From: Spongilla lacustris
Taxonomy: Eukaryota > Porifera > Demospongiae > Spongillida > Spongillidae
Direction of reading: 5' to 3'
Length of the DNA stretch: 64,000 nucleotides
NCBI GenBank assembly: GCA_949361645.1
Contig: OX442433.1
Location: forward strand, 4,459,720-4,523,719
This document shows, piece after piece, positions 1-13,673 of this stretch. The notes under the pieces were generated by a model. It was not told the origin of the DNA, searched no databases, and saw only the letters and a program-made list of their open reading frames with translations. A program made the translations under genes and the position numbers. Every line of letters begins with the position of its first letter. The stretch's first letter is position 1.

Positions 1-317
1 TAAAAATACCCACACTACCCTGATTTAAGAGAGTTCTTGATTCATGCTATTTATTCACTGATAACAACTGTCGCGAAGCATTGGGGCTGTAATACTGCAA
101 ACGCTCCACAAAATCATCCCTGTCAGAAACAGTGGGTCCATCAGTAATGGGCACATGGGGTGGTCCAATACCAGGTTCTGACCTTGGTGTGCAGTAAAAA
201 CCACAATCCTACTGCACTCCTCCATCTCATACACACAAACACCTTTCAAGCACATGCATGTTCATCAGCCCATAGGGATCTCCTGCTTACTTTCAAATCT
301 TTCTTTGTTTCAGATAC

Positions 318-480
318 ATGAGCCAGTTCTTTTCTAACTTCAGTTGCAAGCTGATGACGATGAAAAACGTCCACAAAGTACAAACAGAAAGATCTTACTT
401 TACCCTCAGCGTCAGCACAAGTTCATCGACCCTTTGTAGAAGTGATTGCACCTGCAACTTTGCAGCTCTTTGTTCATCCT
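318..480. repeat. Dispersed repeat A, copy 1
   Basis: About 160 bases, from the segment reading 'ttctaacttcagttgcaa' through 'cacctgcaactttgcagc', recur as a diverged direct copy at about 2174-2325. The local open frame of 168 residues is not conserved between the copies, so I treat this as a non-coding repeat rather than a gene. No terminal repeats or target duplication were seen. Confidence 0.75.
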
Positions 481-784
481 GTGTAGGTATTGCAGGTTAT
501 CAGTGGTCAGTACTCAATGGTATATATGGAGCGTCACCTCGGAGCTTGCACTTTCCAAAGTCTCCAATGCTTGTTGCACTGATTCTTGGGCGGTTTTCAC
601 CAAAGTTTGCTATTATTGTGTGCAAACTAATAAATGCAGTGCAATGGGCAAACTACTGTGCTTACGTGCTCCGATATCAGCAAATCAAATCGTCGGACCG
701 GCTGAAGCAAAGTAGATGCTTGCGAAGAAGCACTGGCGTTACGTTGAGCCATAGCTCGTCTGGTGTGAAAAGGAGGAGGGGCAT

Positions 785-1050
785 TTGGACACGCCCACAT
801 CACAGAAGTTTAATTTGCTTTTAAGTGCCTTTTAATGTGTATTTAAGAGCAGTTACAAATCTAATGCCAACTAGGTTGTTGGCACGACGAGTAGAAGGCT
901 AAAGCTAGCAGTTGATAACGACGTCGATCGGCATCTGCGCGACTTTAAGATATAATTAATAGTTTCATTCTAAAAAAAAAAAAAAGTGGAAACTGGAAGC
1001 TGGTGACAAGCCACATGATATCAACAAGCTTGTACATGTATTATCCTGCT
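785..1050. repeat. Repeat B, copy 1 (resembles sequence just upstream of the formin start)
   Basis: The segment begins near 'ggacacgcccacat', passes through 'aatgccaactaggttgttgg' and ends near 'atcaacaagcttgta'. It matches 9480-9780 in the same order and orientation, with indels. The second copy ends about 50 bases before the formin start codon, so this one may be a stray duplicate of that 5' region or another copy of a mobile element. Confidence 0.75.
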
Positions 1051-2165
1051 AGGCCCCTAATAGGCACAAACGGTTAACCGCCATTTTGGGAGTTTGTATG
1101 GAGCATGTGAATAGGAATAGGTGGCTCAACACCAGTGCTTCATACAGACTCTAATACCAGGGTGGCTAGAGTTGTTAACTTTGGTGTCGGGTCCTCGGTG
1201 CTAAAGCACCCAAGACTCCAAACCAAACCAAACGAAGCAAAGAAACTGGAAAAGCCAGGTCATGACACCCTCTGAGAAGCAGATGTCACCCATTGAGCAG
1301 TATGGCATTAGCCACAAATAGCCCAAACTTAGGCGCTAAAATCTTTAAAGGTCCCAGTTGTGTATTAAAGGTGCCAGTTGTGTATTAAAGGTGCCTGCCA
1401 TATGGTTTGTGCTGGTTGTCCATAGCTCTTTTGCAAGCATAGCTACTATCATTTCCCTCTGCTCCCCGGTCATGTGATACTTAGATACAGGTTTCAGGTC
1501 ACCACACCACGGCTGTATGGGTTTCCATTATGCTGTGACACAGTCGTTGAAAATAAAAAATCATAGATTATAAAAATTCACTTTAACTTAAGAGTTTAAA
1601 ACATTTAGAAATAGTAATAGAAACACCTGTACACAGATTGCACAAATACAACACAAAGCAAAATTGATATCACAGCATGAACACATAACACAATGGGACC
1701 AAACCAAAATGTTAATAAGGATTGCCTGCACCTATAATCAAATCCAGATCTCCACCATACATATTCTCTGATTGTGTATTTAAAAGTTTTGACAATTCCA
1801 AGGTTGTGGTATTGTCTGAAACAGGAAACTAATTCCAATGATCAGATGCAACAAGTGTACCAGAAAGTAACTTTTCCCCAAGATCTACAGGCCGGTATGT
1901 CTATTACAGTAAAATGTATAAAGAAGGCTGTATTTTGAATTGGGCTGCTCACTATACTAGCAAAATGCATTGCTGCCAGTTGTTTTTTTGCCTGCTGTGC
2001 TAATAAAATCAGCAGCCAAACAATGCTCAGATGGTATGATGTAATTGTGCGTGACATTAGATTTGACAGATACTTAATCCATGTGTCCACACAGACTGAT
2101 CTGGAATATAAGGCATAGCAATCATCCTTTGTACCCCCAAATATATCATTGTATGCATGCTGCTT
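1051..2165. other. Spacer without recognised gene
   Basis: This stretch is AT-rich. It contains a short duplicated phrase at about 1349-1393 ('aaaggtgccagttgtgtatt' type) and short open frames of 77 and 134 residues on the minus strand. I cannot connect those frames to any family or to credible splice sites. Confidence 0.5.
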
Positions 2166-2173
2166 GCACCAGT

Positions 2174-2325
2174 GCTTTTCTAACTTCAATTGCAACTTGA
2201 TGACGATGCAAAACGCTTTCATAAAGTACAAACAAAAAGAATACAACGACCTTTCTTTACCCTCAGCGTCAGCACCAGTTCATCGACCCATTGTAGAAGC
2301 GATTGCACCTGCAACTTTGCAGCCC
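2174..2325. repeat. Dispersed repeat A, copy 2
   Basis: Second copy of the repeat at 318-480, same orientation, with scattered substitutions and small indels. It is followed directly by the palindrome at 2352-2427, so it may be the flank of a larger mobile unit. The family is not recognised. Confidence 0.75.
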
Positions 2326-2351
2326 AGCCTCTTCGCTCATCCCTGTTCATG

Positions 2352-2427
2352 TATACTCGCAGCTGCGGATGGATTACATCACCGCTGTGCGTAGCGGTGA
2401 TGTAATCCATTCGCAGCTGCGAGAATA
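2352..2427. repeat. Near-perfect palindrome
   Basis: Two arms of about 35 bases (2352-2386 and about 2393-2427) are reverse complements with only two visible mismatches, separated by a loop of about six bases. Each arm includes 'cgcagctgcg' and 'ggattacatcaccgct'. It would fold as a cruciform or RNA hairpin and looks like a tiny foldback/MITE. No clear target duplication was found. Confidence 0.85.
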
Positions 2428-2462
2428 CATCCATGCAAATTAACATAATATATAATTTATAC

Positions 2463-2500
2463 AGTTGGGCGTAGCCCGACCTTCGCGTATTGGCGGAAGA
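2463..2500. repeat. Palindromic repeat C, half copy
   Basis: The motif 'gttgggcgtagcccgacc' followed by 'ttcgcgtattggcgg' recurs as a complete hairpin at 2997-3051, as a remnant near 9098-9135 and as a diverged hairpin at 11738-11805. It is one arm of a short palindromic mobile element. The flanking 2500-2960 is GC-rich in part (about 2620-2780) and has a 135-residue minus-strand open frame of unclear meaning. Confidence 0.6.
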
Positions 2501-2996
2501 ACGGGTACCAAACCCGCACAGTTTTTGTACAAGCTGCAACGGGGATTGCAGTCCAATCAGAATGCAGGAGCCCAATAAATACATTCTGCGGCAGCTGGTA
2601 GTAAAGCCAATCTGATTTCAGGCCCGGAGACGGGGGGGTTCGGGAAAGCAATAAGGTGGAACTCATGAAGAGCGGGGGTGGGAGCAGGAGGGGGCGTAGC
2701 CCCCTCTCGCCCAGCTAGGGGGTATGGGGGAGCGCTGTAAGCTCCCCCATCGGGGTCTGGGGCGGAGCCCCAGCAGCTTTGCAACTTTTGCAATTTTTCA
2801 GCCACAAAACTTAGCATAATTGCATAGAAACATGGATAGGCTGGATAGCCCAGTTTGTGTTCCCGTTCAATAATGAAGTACATGTAGGTCTGGCTTGCGA
2901 GTTGCGAGTCTAAAGGCTGGCATACATGGGGCAACTTCCAGGCGATTTGTCGTATGCTACTCAAATGACTACATCAGTACATGTAACAGTATGCTA

Positions 2997-3051
2997 GTTG
3001 GGCGTAGGCCGACCTTCGCGTATCCGCCAATACGCGAAGGTCGGCCCAACT
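2997..3051. repeat. Palindromic repeat C, full hairpin
   Basis: 'gttgggc-gtag-gccgacc' plus 'ttcgcgtat' is followed by a five-base loop and the complementary 'atacgcgaaggtcggcccaac'-type arm. The four extra bases in the left arm are the only obvious asymmetry. It is the same family as 2463-2500, 9098-9135 and 11738-11805, so this is a dispersed hairpin element rather than a local regulatory hairpin. Confidence 0.8.
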
Positions 3052-3231
3052 AACAGTATGCATGGGTAAAAGTTCCGCAATTCTTGATCGTATGCGGAAC
3101 TTCTCAGTTAATATTACAAAGGGCTTAACAATTATTTTGTACATGATACTACAATATATAAATGGTACTGTATACACAGGGATACACTATATATACTACA
3201 CGCTACTTGTGGTGCCCAGTACAGAGGCAGC

Positions 3232-3486
3232 ATTGCCGTGCTGTAGTGCAATGGACACTCTTTAGAGAAGGAATGAGAGGAACTGGTGATAATGTGTCAT
3301 GCTCTGCTGACGGCTGCTGATATCTGTGAGCATCAGGGCCAAGGGCACCTGAAGTCTCAATTGCAATTGGTACAAAATGGTGGGATTTGGACAGCAGAGC
3401 ATATTTCTCCTTCTTCCTGGCTTCAGCAGCTGTGGCTACAGCTCTAGCTTCCCTTGTGGCATCAGCTATGTATGAGGCTGCGAAGG
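3232..3486 (-). pseudogene. Reverse-transcriptase element C-terminal remnant
   Basis: Read on the minus strand, this stretch gives an Ala/Arg/Lys-rich helix followed by 'KYALLSKSHHFVPIAIETSG'. That resembles the conserved tail (aromatic, VP-hydrophobic-E-T/S-G) found after the RT domain in some non-LTR-like elements, and it parallels the 'CIPLVVESYGAWG' tail of the element at 43753-45960. No RT domain is attached and the piece is short, so it is a 3' remnant. Confidence 0.5.
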
Positions 3487-3624
3487 TTAAATAATTATGT
3501 ATTGTAAATAATGTATTAATAGTTTTATCAGTAGTCTCTGTGTGTTTATTGTCATGTATTATTGATTAATAATACACACATACATTTTTTTCCCCACTTT
3601 ATTAGAATTATACAATACATGTAA

Positions 3625-4800
<1,176 letters not shown>

Positions 4801-4839
4801 GATATTACAGTGCCAAATAAAAATTGTACATGTAATTAA

Positions 4840-6240
4840 CTAGTGCAGTATTGGATGAACATTATCCTTGGTCAGCAGTATTGAATTAGAAGACAACATC
4901 ATTAGTTCAATGTTCTCATCTCACTCAAAACATCTATATATACAACTATATTAATTAAAAAGTTATTCAGACAATACTGAAACGTTTTGTCCAGTTTCCC
5001 TTTCACCTATCCACCACTGGAACAATTGTGGCCAAGGTTCAGACACTGCTCTGCATTCAGCCTCACACTGCTTTGCATTCTGCCTTGATGGTTTGAAAAG
5101 CTAAAATAATGGACAGACAGCTGCATTCAGTAGAGTTTACACATCTCTCAATTTAGATATTACAAATTTAAGACTTGCCATCTCTCCCCTTCATTGCATT
5201 CATTTCACTCATTTCAACCCTTGTCTCTCTGTGCATTGTCCACACTTTTCTCCCCCACCCTTAATTCTCACACCATACTTCCCACTGCAGTTCCACAATT
5301 GCCTTGCCCTAACCACACTTGCTACTCCATCTGCACATTTATATGCATTTGTATTCTCTTACCTAAACGCATCTGCTGGATCCCAAGGAGTGCTACCGAT
5401 ATGTCACAAACCAAGATGACCCTTGTGCACTCTAATAAGAGTTAGATGAAGAGCGGATAGAAAAAACAAAAGTTATATGTGGGAAGTGAAAGTGAACTGG
5501 AATTTAGATACAAAATATTATATACACGTCCCCATTATTTTATCCCTTACACAGCCAAATCCTAACTATCTGTAACAGAATTGATAGCCAGTCATAACAG
5601 TTACAAATATGTTATCTTATTTGGAACATACTGCTTGTGGTCACAAAATACGCTACAGGTCGGATAAATATTATGTGCTAGAAAAGGCGTGGATTCTGTG
5701 ACAGAATGTATCTAAAAATGTTACATTTTTTGCGCACGGCTGCAGAAATAGGTCTTGCACCCCAGCGTAAGGATTCAATACTTATGATTTTGGATAGGTA
5801 GAAGTAACAAACACACAGGTGCATGTGCGACTATATAGTTAGTTGGCAAACATAATTTACGTGTGCGTATTCGATCGATGTAGAATGACTTAGTTCAAGC
5901 CATGTTTGGGCATGTCGAATCTGGAAGTTTTGAATGCATCATTGGCGGCTGTGAAAAGTTGGGCTGCCGCTTTACATCAGCAAAGTGTGGCGATTGCGTG
6001 GGCGTGACGTAGTCTCAACTTCGTCCCCAGACCCCAGATAACACTGTTAGAGCGATAATCGTTACGTCATGGGGTCTGGGGACGAGACTAGTAATACGCT
6101 ACCGTTTTGGCGGTCTACTTGCTAGTTAAGGTGTGGTGTCTACTTCACGAATCGCCGTCAGAATTTGTTGCACCAGACTGAACAGCACCAATCAGCCGGA
6201 CGCTCGATTCTAATTAACGCATTGCCACACCTACATTCCA
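4840..6240. other. Spacer without recognised gene
   Basis: AT-rich sequence with no convincing coding exon. The only structured feature is an imperfect inverted repeat at about 6010-6092. Its left arm reads 'cgtccccagacccca' and its right arm 'tggggtctggggacg', separated by about 35 bases. This may be a small MITE or palindrome. Confidence 0.5.
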
Positions 6241-6243
6241 AAT

Positions 6244-8025
6244 AATGGCCACCACTGCCTACATTGGAAAAGGTACTTTAAGCTGGCTGGACTACCACAT
6301 GGGATAAGTACCAGACTTTGGAATGGACACGATTGTGCTTCTCAGATCGAGTTTCATAGATAGAAACCAGAGGAACGTATACCCGGACCTGGTAATGCTC
6401 GAAAACGACCTGTGATATGCATAGTAGATGATAATCCGATGGCCTCAGTGTTGCTTATCTCTGGACATGGTAGGATTGCCGCTTTTGTACAGTACTTCTT
6501 GATATGAATTTTTCTTCTTAGGTTGGTTGATCGAAAGAAGATACTACCATTGTATGTAGCAAGAGGACAAGAAGCAGCTTTGCAGCAAATGGCTGAAATT
6601 TCTAGCTGACTAACTGAACAGACCCAAGCTGAACTTGAATGAAGGCACATTATGGGGTACATGTAAAAGAAAACTCTTTCCTGCTTTCCCTTATAAGGAA
6701 GTGTATGCACCTTCTGTTTGCTTGCAAATACTTATCCCCCTATCTTACTGTAGGAGGCTCTCCACACTCACATGCCAAACATTTGTTGCAAGACTGCTTT
6801 CAAAAGGCCAAAAACGGCTAGATGCTTTCACGCATCTGGTTTCAGTGGGAAACTCTTTGGGAACGTCTACCAGCCTTTCTGTGAGAGAGATTTCAAAGCA
6901 TGGGCACGAATGATTCGCTCTCTTTATAATACATGTAGGACCATATTTGGATGGTGGAGATATGGCAGTGTGGAAATCTATTTTTAAGGTAATACGAAGT
7001 AAGTGTTGCTTATGTATATAGTACCAGTTGCAGTGAAGATGCTTGTGCCAGACGTTTGTAAACACTGAAGCAGGCTCAAGCCACACCCACTGCAATGTTG
7101 GGCTGCCTTCAATGGAGGTAATGCATGAGTGGGAAATGACCTGGTTTACCTTCAGTTTTACTTGTACCTGTGCAGGCAGTTTGCGCATACAAACAACAGA
7201 CTGTGTCATCTAGCCACATGTGACATTGCTTTGCCACCATCCAGCACATATGTCAGGCTCATTATTTCACTGACAATGAAAGGTAAGGTCTTATTTATGT
7301 GAAATTTTAATTAATGCACATTTTTTTACTAGGTCTGCACATGGTCTTTAATGGCTATAAATTTGCATCATGTTTTGCTCAGTACTCTCTTTGTGGGGCA
7401 TCATACAAGGAAAACAAAGGCATATACATGTACCTGCTTGGAACACCATGAAAAGTATGACATTTGGGTGTATGTACATATTCATTATCACTTTGAAACT
7501 TGCAGGTATCAACATTCACAACGTTGTTATCTCTACAGCTCTGTGTGTCGCTAAGAGGTCATTCAAGGATGTGAACCCTCCTATGACATCCTCCTCAGTG
7601 ATGTCAGTACAGTACAATCATATCCGTAGTGACTACATTGAGCTGTGTTCAGCAGGTGAGATAAACAGTTGCTACTTAACATAACGTACTTAGGTGAACA
7701 GTTTCTATACACCTGGATTAGGGACTGTTAATCGCTGTGTTCAAGACATCAAATGGAGCAGTCCTGGGTTTACTTGAGGGGTTTAAGCCTTCGGCTAATG
7801 GAGACCAGCGTCACAACAAGTATGACTGCCCACTGCTGGAACTTACAAGATTGATCACTATGCCGGAGGTCTGTGAACATGGTACATCGGTGCACACAGC
7901 TGTGTGCCTTCTCACAAGAGAGTGGACTACCTGTTTGAGGAACTTTAATGTGTATTGCATTAATGTATCTGTTTTTTAAGAGAACCCATTTATAAGGAGG
8001 TGAATAAATTTCTATCCATATAAGG
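6244..8025 (+). CDS. Possible small multi-exon gene, unrecognised (tentative)
   Basis: The strongest part is three exon-like segments with matching splice phases. 7183-7274 has an NAGNAG-type acceptor and a gtaagg donor. 7506-7652 starts after 'cttgcag' and is read as GINIHNVVISTALC..., with a gtgaga donor. 7695-7730 ends in GEQFLYTWIRDC and a stop. A candidate AATAAA lies at about 8004. Upstream, ATG at 6244 (MATTAYIGK) followed by gtactt can be joined in phase to about 6378-6468, and 6728-6987 is open, but the joins between these and 7183 are uncertain. A 154-residue open frame lies on the opposite strand at 6745-7209. I recognise no domain. It could also be an eroded element. Confidence 0.3.
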
Positions 8026-8387
8026 AAAGGGTAGCAGTTACATGTATGATTCGTACATGTAACAAATCTGATACTTTATCTGTTACAGAAATGGTAGTAC
8101 AATCTGTACCAAGTTACTGTCCAACAGACATTGTTACGTACATGATATCACATATTGTTACATACATGAAACAATATGTTCCAAATACGATTCATTTACG
8201 GAACAGAAAAAGATTTTTGGCTGTGTATAAAAACATAAACACATACCCCCTCATTCGTCGTTGCTCGGTAATGAAACTTTTACGTAGGCCTAAATCGGAC
8301 TACACTCATAGTTGTTACAGCAACGGCTATGTACGGCTCTCCTGGGTACCAAAAACCAAGTGCACTACTATATAATTTCTCTGATAT

Positions 8388-8414
8388 ACACACACACAGC
8401 TGCACGCACACACG

Positions 8415-8486
<72 letters not shown>
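8388..8486. repeat. (CA)n microsatellite
   Basis: CA repeat with CG interruptions at the left end, pure from about 8419 to 8485. Not coding. Confidence 0.97.
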
Positions 8487-8487
<1 letters not shown>

Positions 8488-8734
8488 CTTCTCGAGCGTG
8501 CACAAAAACACGTAGAGCTAGGAGTACGCTTCGTAAACAAACAAGACACTACTTAGCTCCTACGTACTTGCGATGATCTGCTGAGAAACAGTAGATAGCT
8601 TCTCCGCCGGCCCATCCAAACCTTCTCTCCTTAACGGTTCTATAATTCAAGAGAGGAAAAAACCCATTCCTGTGACACTAATAGAAGACGGAGTACTCCA
8701 AGTCTCAGTACAGGTAACGGCATAAACTCGTATC

Positions 8735-8822
8735 ACCTCGTTCCCCATCGAATAGAACCTCGTTCCCCATCGAATAGAACCTCGTTCCCCATCGAATGAT
8801 CCTCGTTCCCCATCGAATGAAA
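8735..8822. repeat. Short tandem repeat, 22-base unit, about four copies
   Basis: 'cctcgttccccatcgaat' plus 'agaa' is repeated about four times, with the last copies shortened. It is followed by scattered 'tatcgaatga' words to about 8870. No gene is apparent in 8500-9480 apart from a GC-rich, G-run-containing stretch at 9160-9430, which is probably repetitive. Confidence 0.85.
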
Positions 8823-9479
8823 TTTAGTTTCATCGAATGATTATCGAATGAAAAATACGGTATCGAATATTGAAACAAACGGCTCTCCATAATAAGGAAC
8901 GTATTTCTGATAGGGTATGTTAGAAATAATGTAGCCTAAATGATACAAAAATCAGTTACAGGATGTAAGAACAATTTGCGCCAGAATGTTACTCTACATA
9001 CTATGGTACATATTGATATCATATTATGTACCATACATGTCATCATATTTGGATCATATTGTATTCATTTTGAGACAGGAATTGCAATTTGGCTGTGTAC
9101 CCTACCTTCCGAAGGTCGGGCTACGTCCAACTACCCCTAACCCTATCCGAAACACACCCTAACCTAGGCCCCCCAGCGGCTTCGCTTGTATCTAAACGCA
9201 AAAAAACATGAACTTTTAAGCCCAGCTGCGGCTAGGGGGCCGGGGAGTACCAACTTTCGCCTCCGATATCCAGGGCCGGTGAGAGGGGGGGGGGGAGGGG
9301 GGGGTTTACTTACCCCGGGCCCCAAGGTATAATAGAGGGCCCGGCGGGCCAATCTCAAGGGGGACCCCCCCCCCCCCCCTGCTCGTATTTTCAGAGCCTA
9401 TGGGGCCCTCAAATGATATGTTACCCCGGGCCTCACTACGGCTCTCACCGGCCCTGCCGATATCAATTCAGCGCGTATC

Positions 9480-9780
9480 GTGGACACGCCCACATGTATT
9501 TTTTATTTTTGGAATTGGAGATTATTTTAAAGTGCCGCGCACCTGTATAACATTTAATAGAGCAGTTACAAATCTAATGCCAACTAGGTTGTTGGCATGA
9601 CAAGTAGAAGTCTAAAGCTAGCAGTTGATAACGACGTCGATCGGCATCTGCAAACGGAAGCGGCAAGCGGACTTTGTTTTTTAATAGGCCTAGTCCTATT
9701 GTGGGAGCTGGAAACTTGACTTGCTTTAAGGTGACAAAACCACGTGACGTCAACAAGCTTGTAGTGTATTATTCCCTACA
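9480..9780. repeat. Repeat B, copy 2, directly upstream of the formin start
   Basis: Matches 785-1050 in order and orientation, including 'aatgccaactaggttgttgg' and 'gataacgacgtcgatcggca'. It ends about 50 bases before the formin ATG. Either a mobile repeat landed in the 5' region of the formin or part of that region was duplicated upstream. The formin promoter probably lies in or next to it, but I see no certain TATA box. Confidence 0.7.
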
Positions 9781-9831
9781 ATACTGCTAGTAGATCTGAC
9801 CGACCAACGCTGCAGCTGCTAGAACCAAACC

Positions 9832-10302
9832 ATGGCGTCGGACTCAGTAAGTAATGTTATCTTTTGAGAACACACATAGCAAGCAGATAGGCCTACGAAC
9901 GCAAACGTACACACACACGCACGCACGCGCTCACACACAAACACAATTCCATACGCATGCCTTAGGCCTACACACACACACACACGCACAAACACACACA
10001 CGCACAAACACGCACACATACAAATACACACACGGTCTAGCTTACGCGTATAGTCAGATGAACTCTTAAAGCTACTGGTATTGGAGATAATGCACACGTC
10101 ATTGTACCAACGTGCCGAAAGAACATGTAATATAGCCGTAACAACCGTGTGCGGATAAATGCAGATAGAATATAGCCAGCTGTGTCATGTAAGGTTTAAA
10201 ATTTCTCACACCGCCAGCTGCTCAGCGGTATAGAACGTGAGTTGTATTGTGATAGGTCTACAGTTGGATGAGTCTGCAAGTCATAAGACAGCTGCTAATT
10301 GT

Positions 10303-10347
<45 letters not shown>

Positions 10348-12057
10348 ACCAGTAAATTCTTGGTTGCAGCATGCTTTGTGTAACTCAGCTCACAAAGTTG
10401 TAATGGTGGGAGGTGGTCACTGCCTGATTTTTTTTTTTTCACCGTGTGCAGAGTGAAGGGGATGAAAGAAGAGCTGCACTTGAGGTTCTGGTTAAGGTGA
10501 GTCATAGGTCTTCTGCACTATTGGCAACATACCTATGTATAGCACATGCATCTATGTTTGGTCAGTAAGAATGTATAGAGCAAGCTGTTCAAATAAACAA
10601 TAGGGATTACATGTAGTACATATCGCAGATGGATTCAAAGATGGCAAAGCCCTCACACATGCCCTGACAATTTAGACAATTCTATCTTGTGGCCAAGCAA
10701 GAGGCAAGCTGGTTTGTTTTTTTAATTAACAAGGGAGAGACATCAGATGTACAAAACCCACTGGTGTCAGACCTAAAACCATAAAGTTGTGTGAGAATGG
10801 GATTGTGATGTTAAATAACAACATGTTGGCCCTGTACTTGCTTGACCTCTGACTTCCTGTTAGGATGGCAAGATCAGTCCTGAAGAGGCTGCAGTCTATG
10901 CTGAGAAGCTGGGGATCTCCCTCAAACCCACTAGTAGGACGCAGTCTGTGTCATCAGCTGGCCAGCTTGTCAACTTCAGTGTTCTTATGTGGAGCAAGGC
11001 CAAGGCTGTGCAAAGAGTAATCCTGCAGGTACTGTGTATGGCTTTGAGGTGGCTGCCTTGCCCAAGATTGAATAACAACTTGTGTTGGAGTGCATGTTCC
11101 TTGTGATGGCCTGTAATGGCTTTCTGTCATTATCTGTGAGTGATAGGTTGCAGCCATATATATAGCTGTTTGTGGACATGGTTTGTTGTGTTTCCTTAAG
11201 AGTGTTTCCATATGTGGAGCGTACAATTTGAGTACTGTATTGATTAGGCGAGTTAGTATAGCGCGCGAAGCGGTGTTTTTTCAATGAAGAGTGTCTGGAC
11301 AGCACCGCGGGTGCAATTTGACCCCGGATTCGGAGTCGGCTTCGCGCCTCGCAACCCTAACCCTAAAGCCCTAACTATCTCCTGATGTAAACATGCCTTC
11401 GGCATGTTATTACAGTGTCTGCTCTGAACTTACACATATTTTGTTCCTCTCTGTCCTGTCGTGCAGTTTGATTTGCGCTCATGTACGTTATCAAGTATCC
11501 AGCATGGTACGAGAACAAAGAAGACAGACTTTAATGACATCACTCAGTATCAAAGTGAGGTAAGTCAGCTGTGTAAGTGCCTGCCTGTTGGTGTTATTTT
11601 TAAAACCTCTATGTACACCTTGCAAGTGTGAAGGAGTTGGTCCTCGTGCTAAGTGTTTTGTTGTTGTGGTTATGTCATATGAAGCATCACATTGCTTTTA
11701 AGCCCAGTGATACTGAGCAATTTTCATGCTGAGGGTATCCTGATTGGGCATAACCCAACCTTTGCGTATTATAGTTCTGCCAATACGCGAAGGCAGGGCT
11801 GTGCTCAAGTAAGCATATCCAACATATTGTCATGCCCTATCATACCAAAAGCATTTTGTTAGCTTGTACCTGCTCTATATGGTTGATGAGGGCGAGGCAA
11901 GGCATTTGAGGAGTAGTGCTTGTGGTGGTTTGAACTCCAGCTGCAATCTCACCATCACTACAGGATGGTTTGCGACTTGTGATCCACTTTAACTCTCAGA
12001 ACGACTATGAGCTTGATGCTGCTACCCAGGAAGAAAAAAACAAGGTACAGCTTGTGT

Positions 12058-12126
<69 letters not shown>

Positions 12127-13591
12127 TGTTTGTGTGCATGTGGGTGTGCATGCATGTGTGTATGTGGTGTGTGGGTGTACACGCATGCATGTGTGTGTAT
12201 GTGGGTGTGCATGCATGTGTGGTGTGTGTGGTTGTGCATGCATGTGTGTGTGGTGTGGATGCATGTGTGGGTGGGGTGTGTGCAGAGGCATCTAGCTCAC
12301 CCTCCTGCCTTGTATCTTCTTTACACATTGTCATAGTTTTGAACACCTTTTTGACTGTCACTCTCGCACTGATATACATGTATATGTGTACAGGCTGCTG
12401 AGATTATGTGCAAATGTGTTTATTAAAATAACGCCTTAAATAACCTATTTGACATGTCAGATGACACGTTTACTTGAGTCCATACTGAGGCAATCTGGGA
12501 AGCAGAAGGGTCAGGAGAGTGGCGACGAAGAGGAAGAGACAGAGCCAAAAGGTGGGAGACAGTTACTAATGCACCATCCATTCCTTACATGAACCTTGGC
12601 ACACCTATTGCAGCCTCATATCTCACGTTCAGTCATATCCTTGCATTGTGCAGGGCGAGCATGCAGTTTCATAAAGTTATATCACTTTCATAATGTCAGT
12701 AAACATACATGTTGCCTTTCACCATAAGTATAAATCTACTACATACATGTACTCACTCACATGTGCAGCACCATGAGTTGTCTTCTGTGCATACTTTGTT
12801 ATTCACTAAGGTTTATTCCCTAGCATTTGTCCCCAACAAAAGTAACTCTTAACGTAAAATGCTAGAAGCTTTTTAAGAAAAGTTAGTCATATGCGCAAAA
12901 ATGCTGCATTTAGCATGGGTTGCCTCTCTTTTGTGTTGAATACACTGATATAGGTGGACAGTTTTTGGTCAAAGCATCAGTATGCAAACATTGCAGATGT
13001 TTATCAAGCCCAGCTTTGTTGTTCAGTCCTCTTTTATCTACAAAGCTGACTAGTTTTTTCTTTCAATGAAATGTGCACATTATCCATTTGTGTGAGGGAG
13101 TGCTTTTCATCTGCTTCAGAATTACGTATACCTATGGGAAATCTTCAGCAATGTGCTTGTGGTGTGATGTGGGCTTGTGGAGTGATGTGTGCTTTTAGAG
13201 TGGTGTGTGGTTTGGGAGTGGTGTGCTTTGGGAGATGTATGTGCTTATGAAATGGAGTGATCATTTTATTCATAAGCATTATGGAAACTATTGGGGGAGT
13301 GGGGAAATGTTGAGTTGTTATTGAATTACCCATTCTCTTACAAAGAATATCAGATGCTGTGATTATGGGGACATCCTATACATTGATAACTTACTATTAG
13401 CTTTCGGGCTGTGTCTGTAGAGAGAGGAGGAAGAAATTAAGGGGTTTTGGTGTTTCCTGACCACACTTTCCACCAGGACGTCCGGGTGCCAAATTGCTCC
13501 TGGAAAACACATCCACCGAGTCAAAAATTCTCATGCACACACACACGCACACACACACACACGCACGCATGCACGCACACACACACACACA

Positions 13592-13673
<82 letters not shown>

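Larger units (their letters stand above)
10864..12551 (+). other. Formin exons 3-6: first, atypical PH-like region
   Basis: Residues about 60-145 carry beta-strand-like segments, 'RVILQFDLRSCTLSSIQ' and 'DGLRLVIHFNSQNDYELDA'. They are followed by an amphipathic helix, 'EEKNKMTRLLESIL', and an acidic linker. The strand-strand-helix pattern is that of a PH or PH-like fold, as used at the N terminus of several cytoskeletal proteins. The match is by pattern only, because no invariant basic phosphoinositide motif is evident. An alternative is a PTB-like fold. Confidence 0.5.

Noticed and set aside
2557..2964. 135-codon minus-strand frame with Pro/Gly-rich part
   Set aside because: No splice sites, domain or conservation visible. 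The GC-rich part looks repetitive (ggggcggagcccc words).
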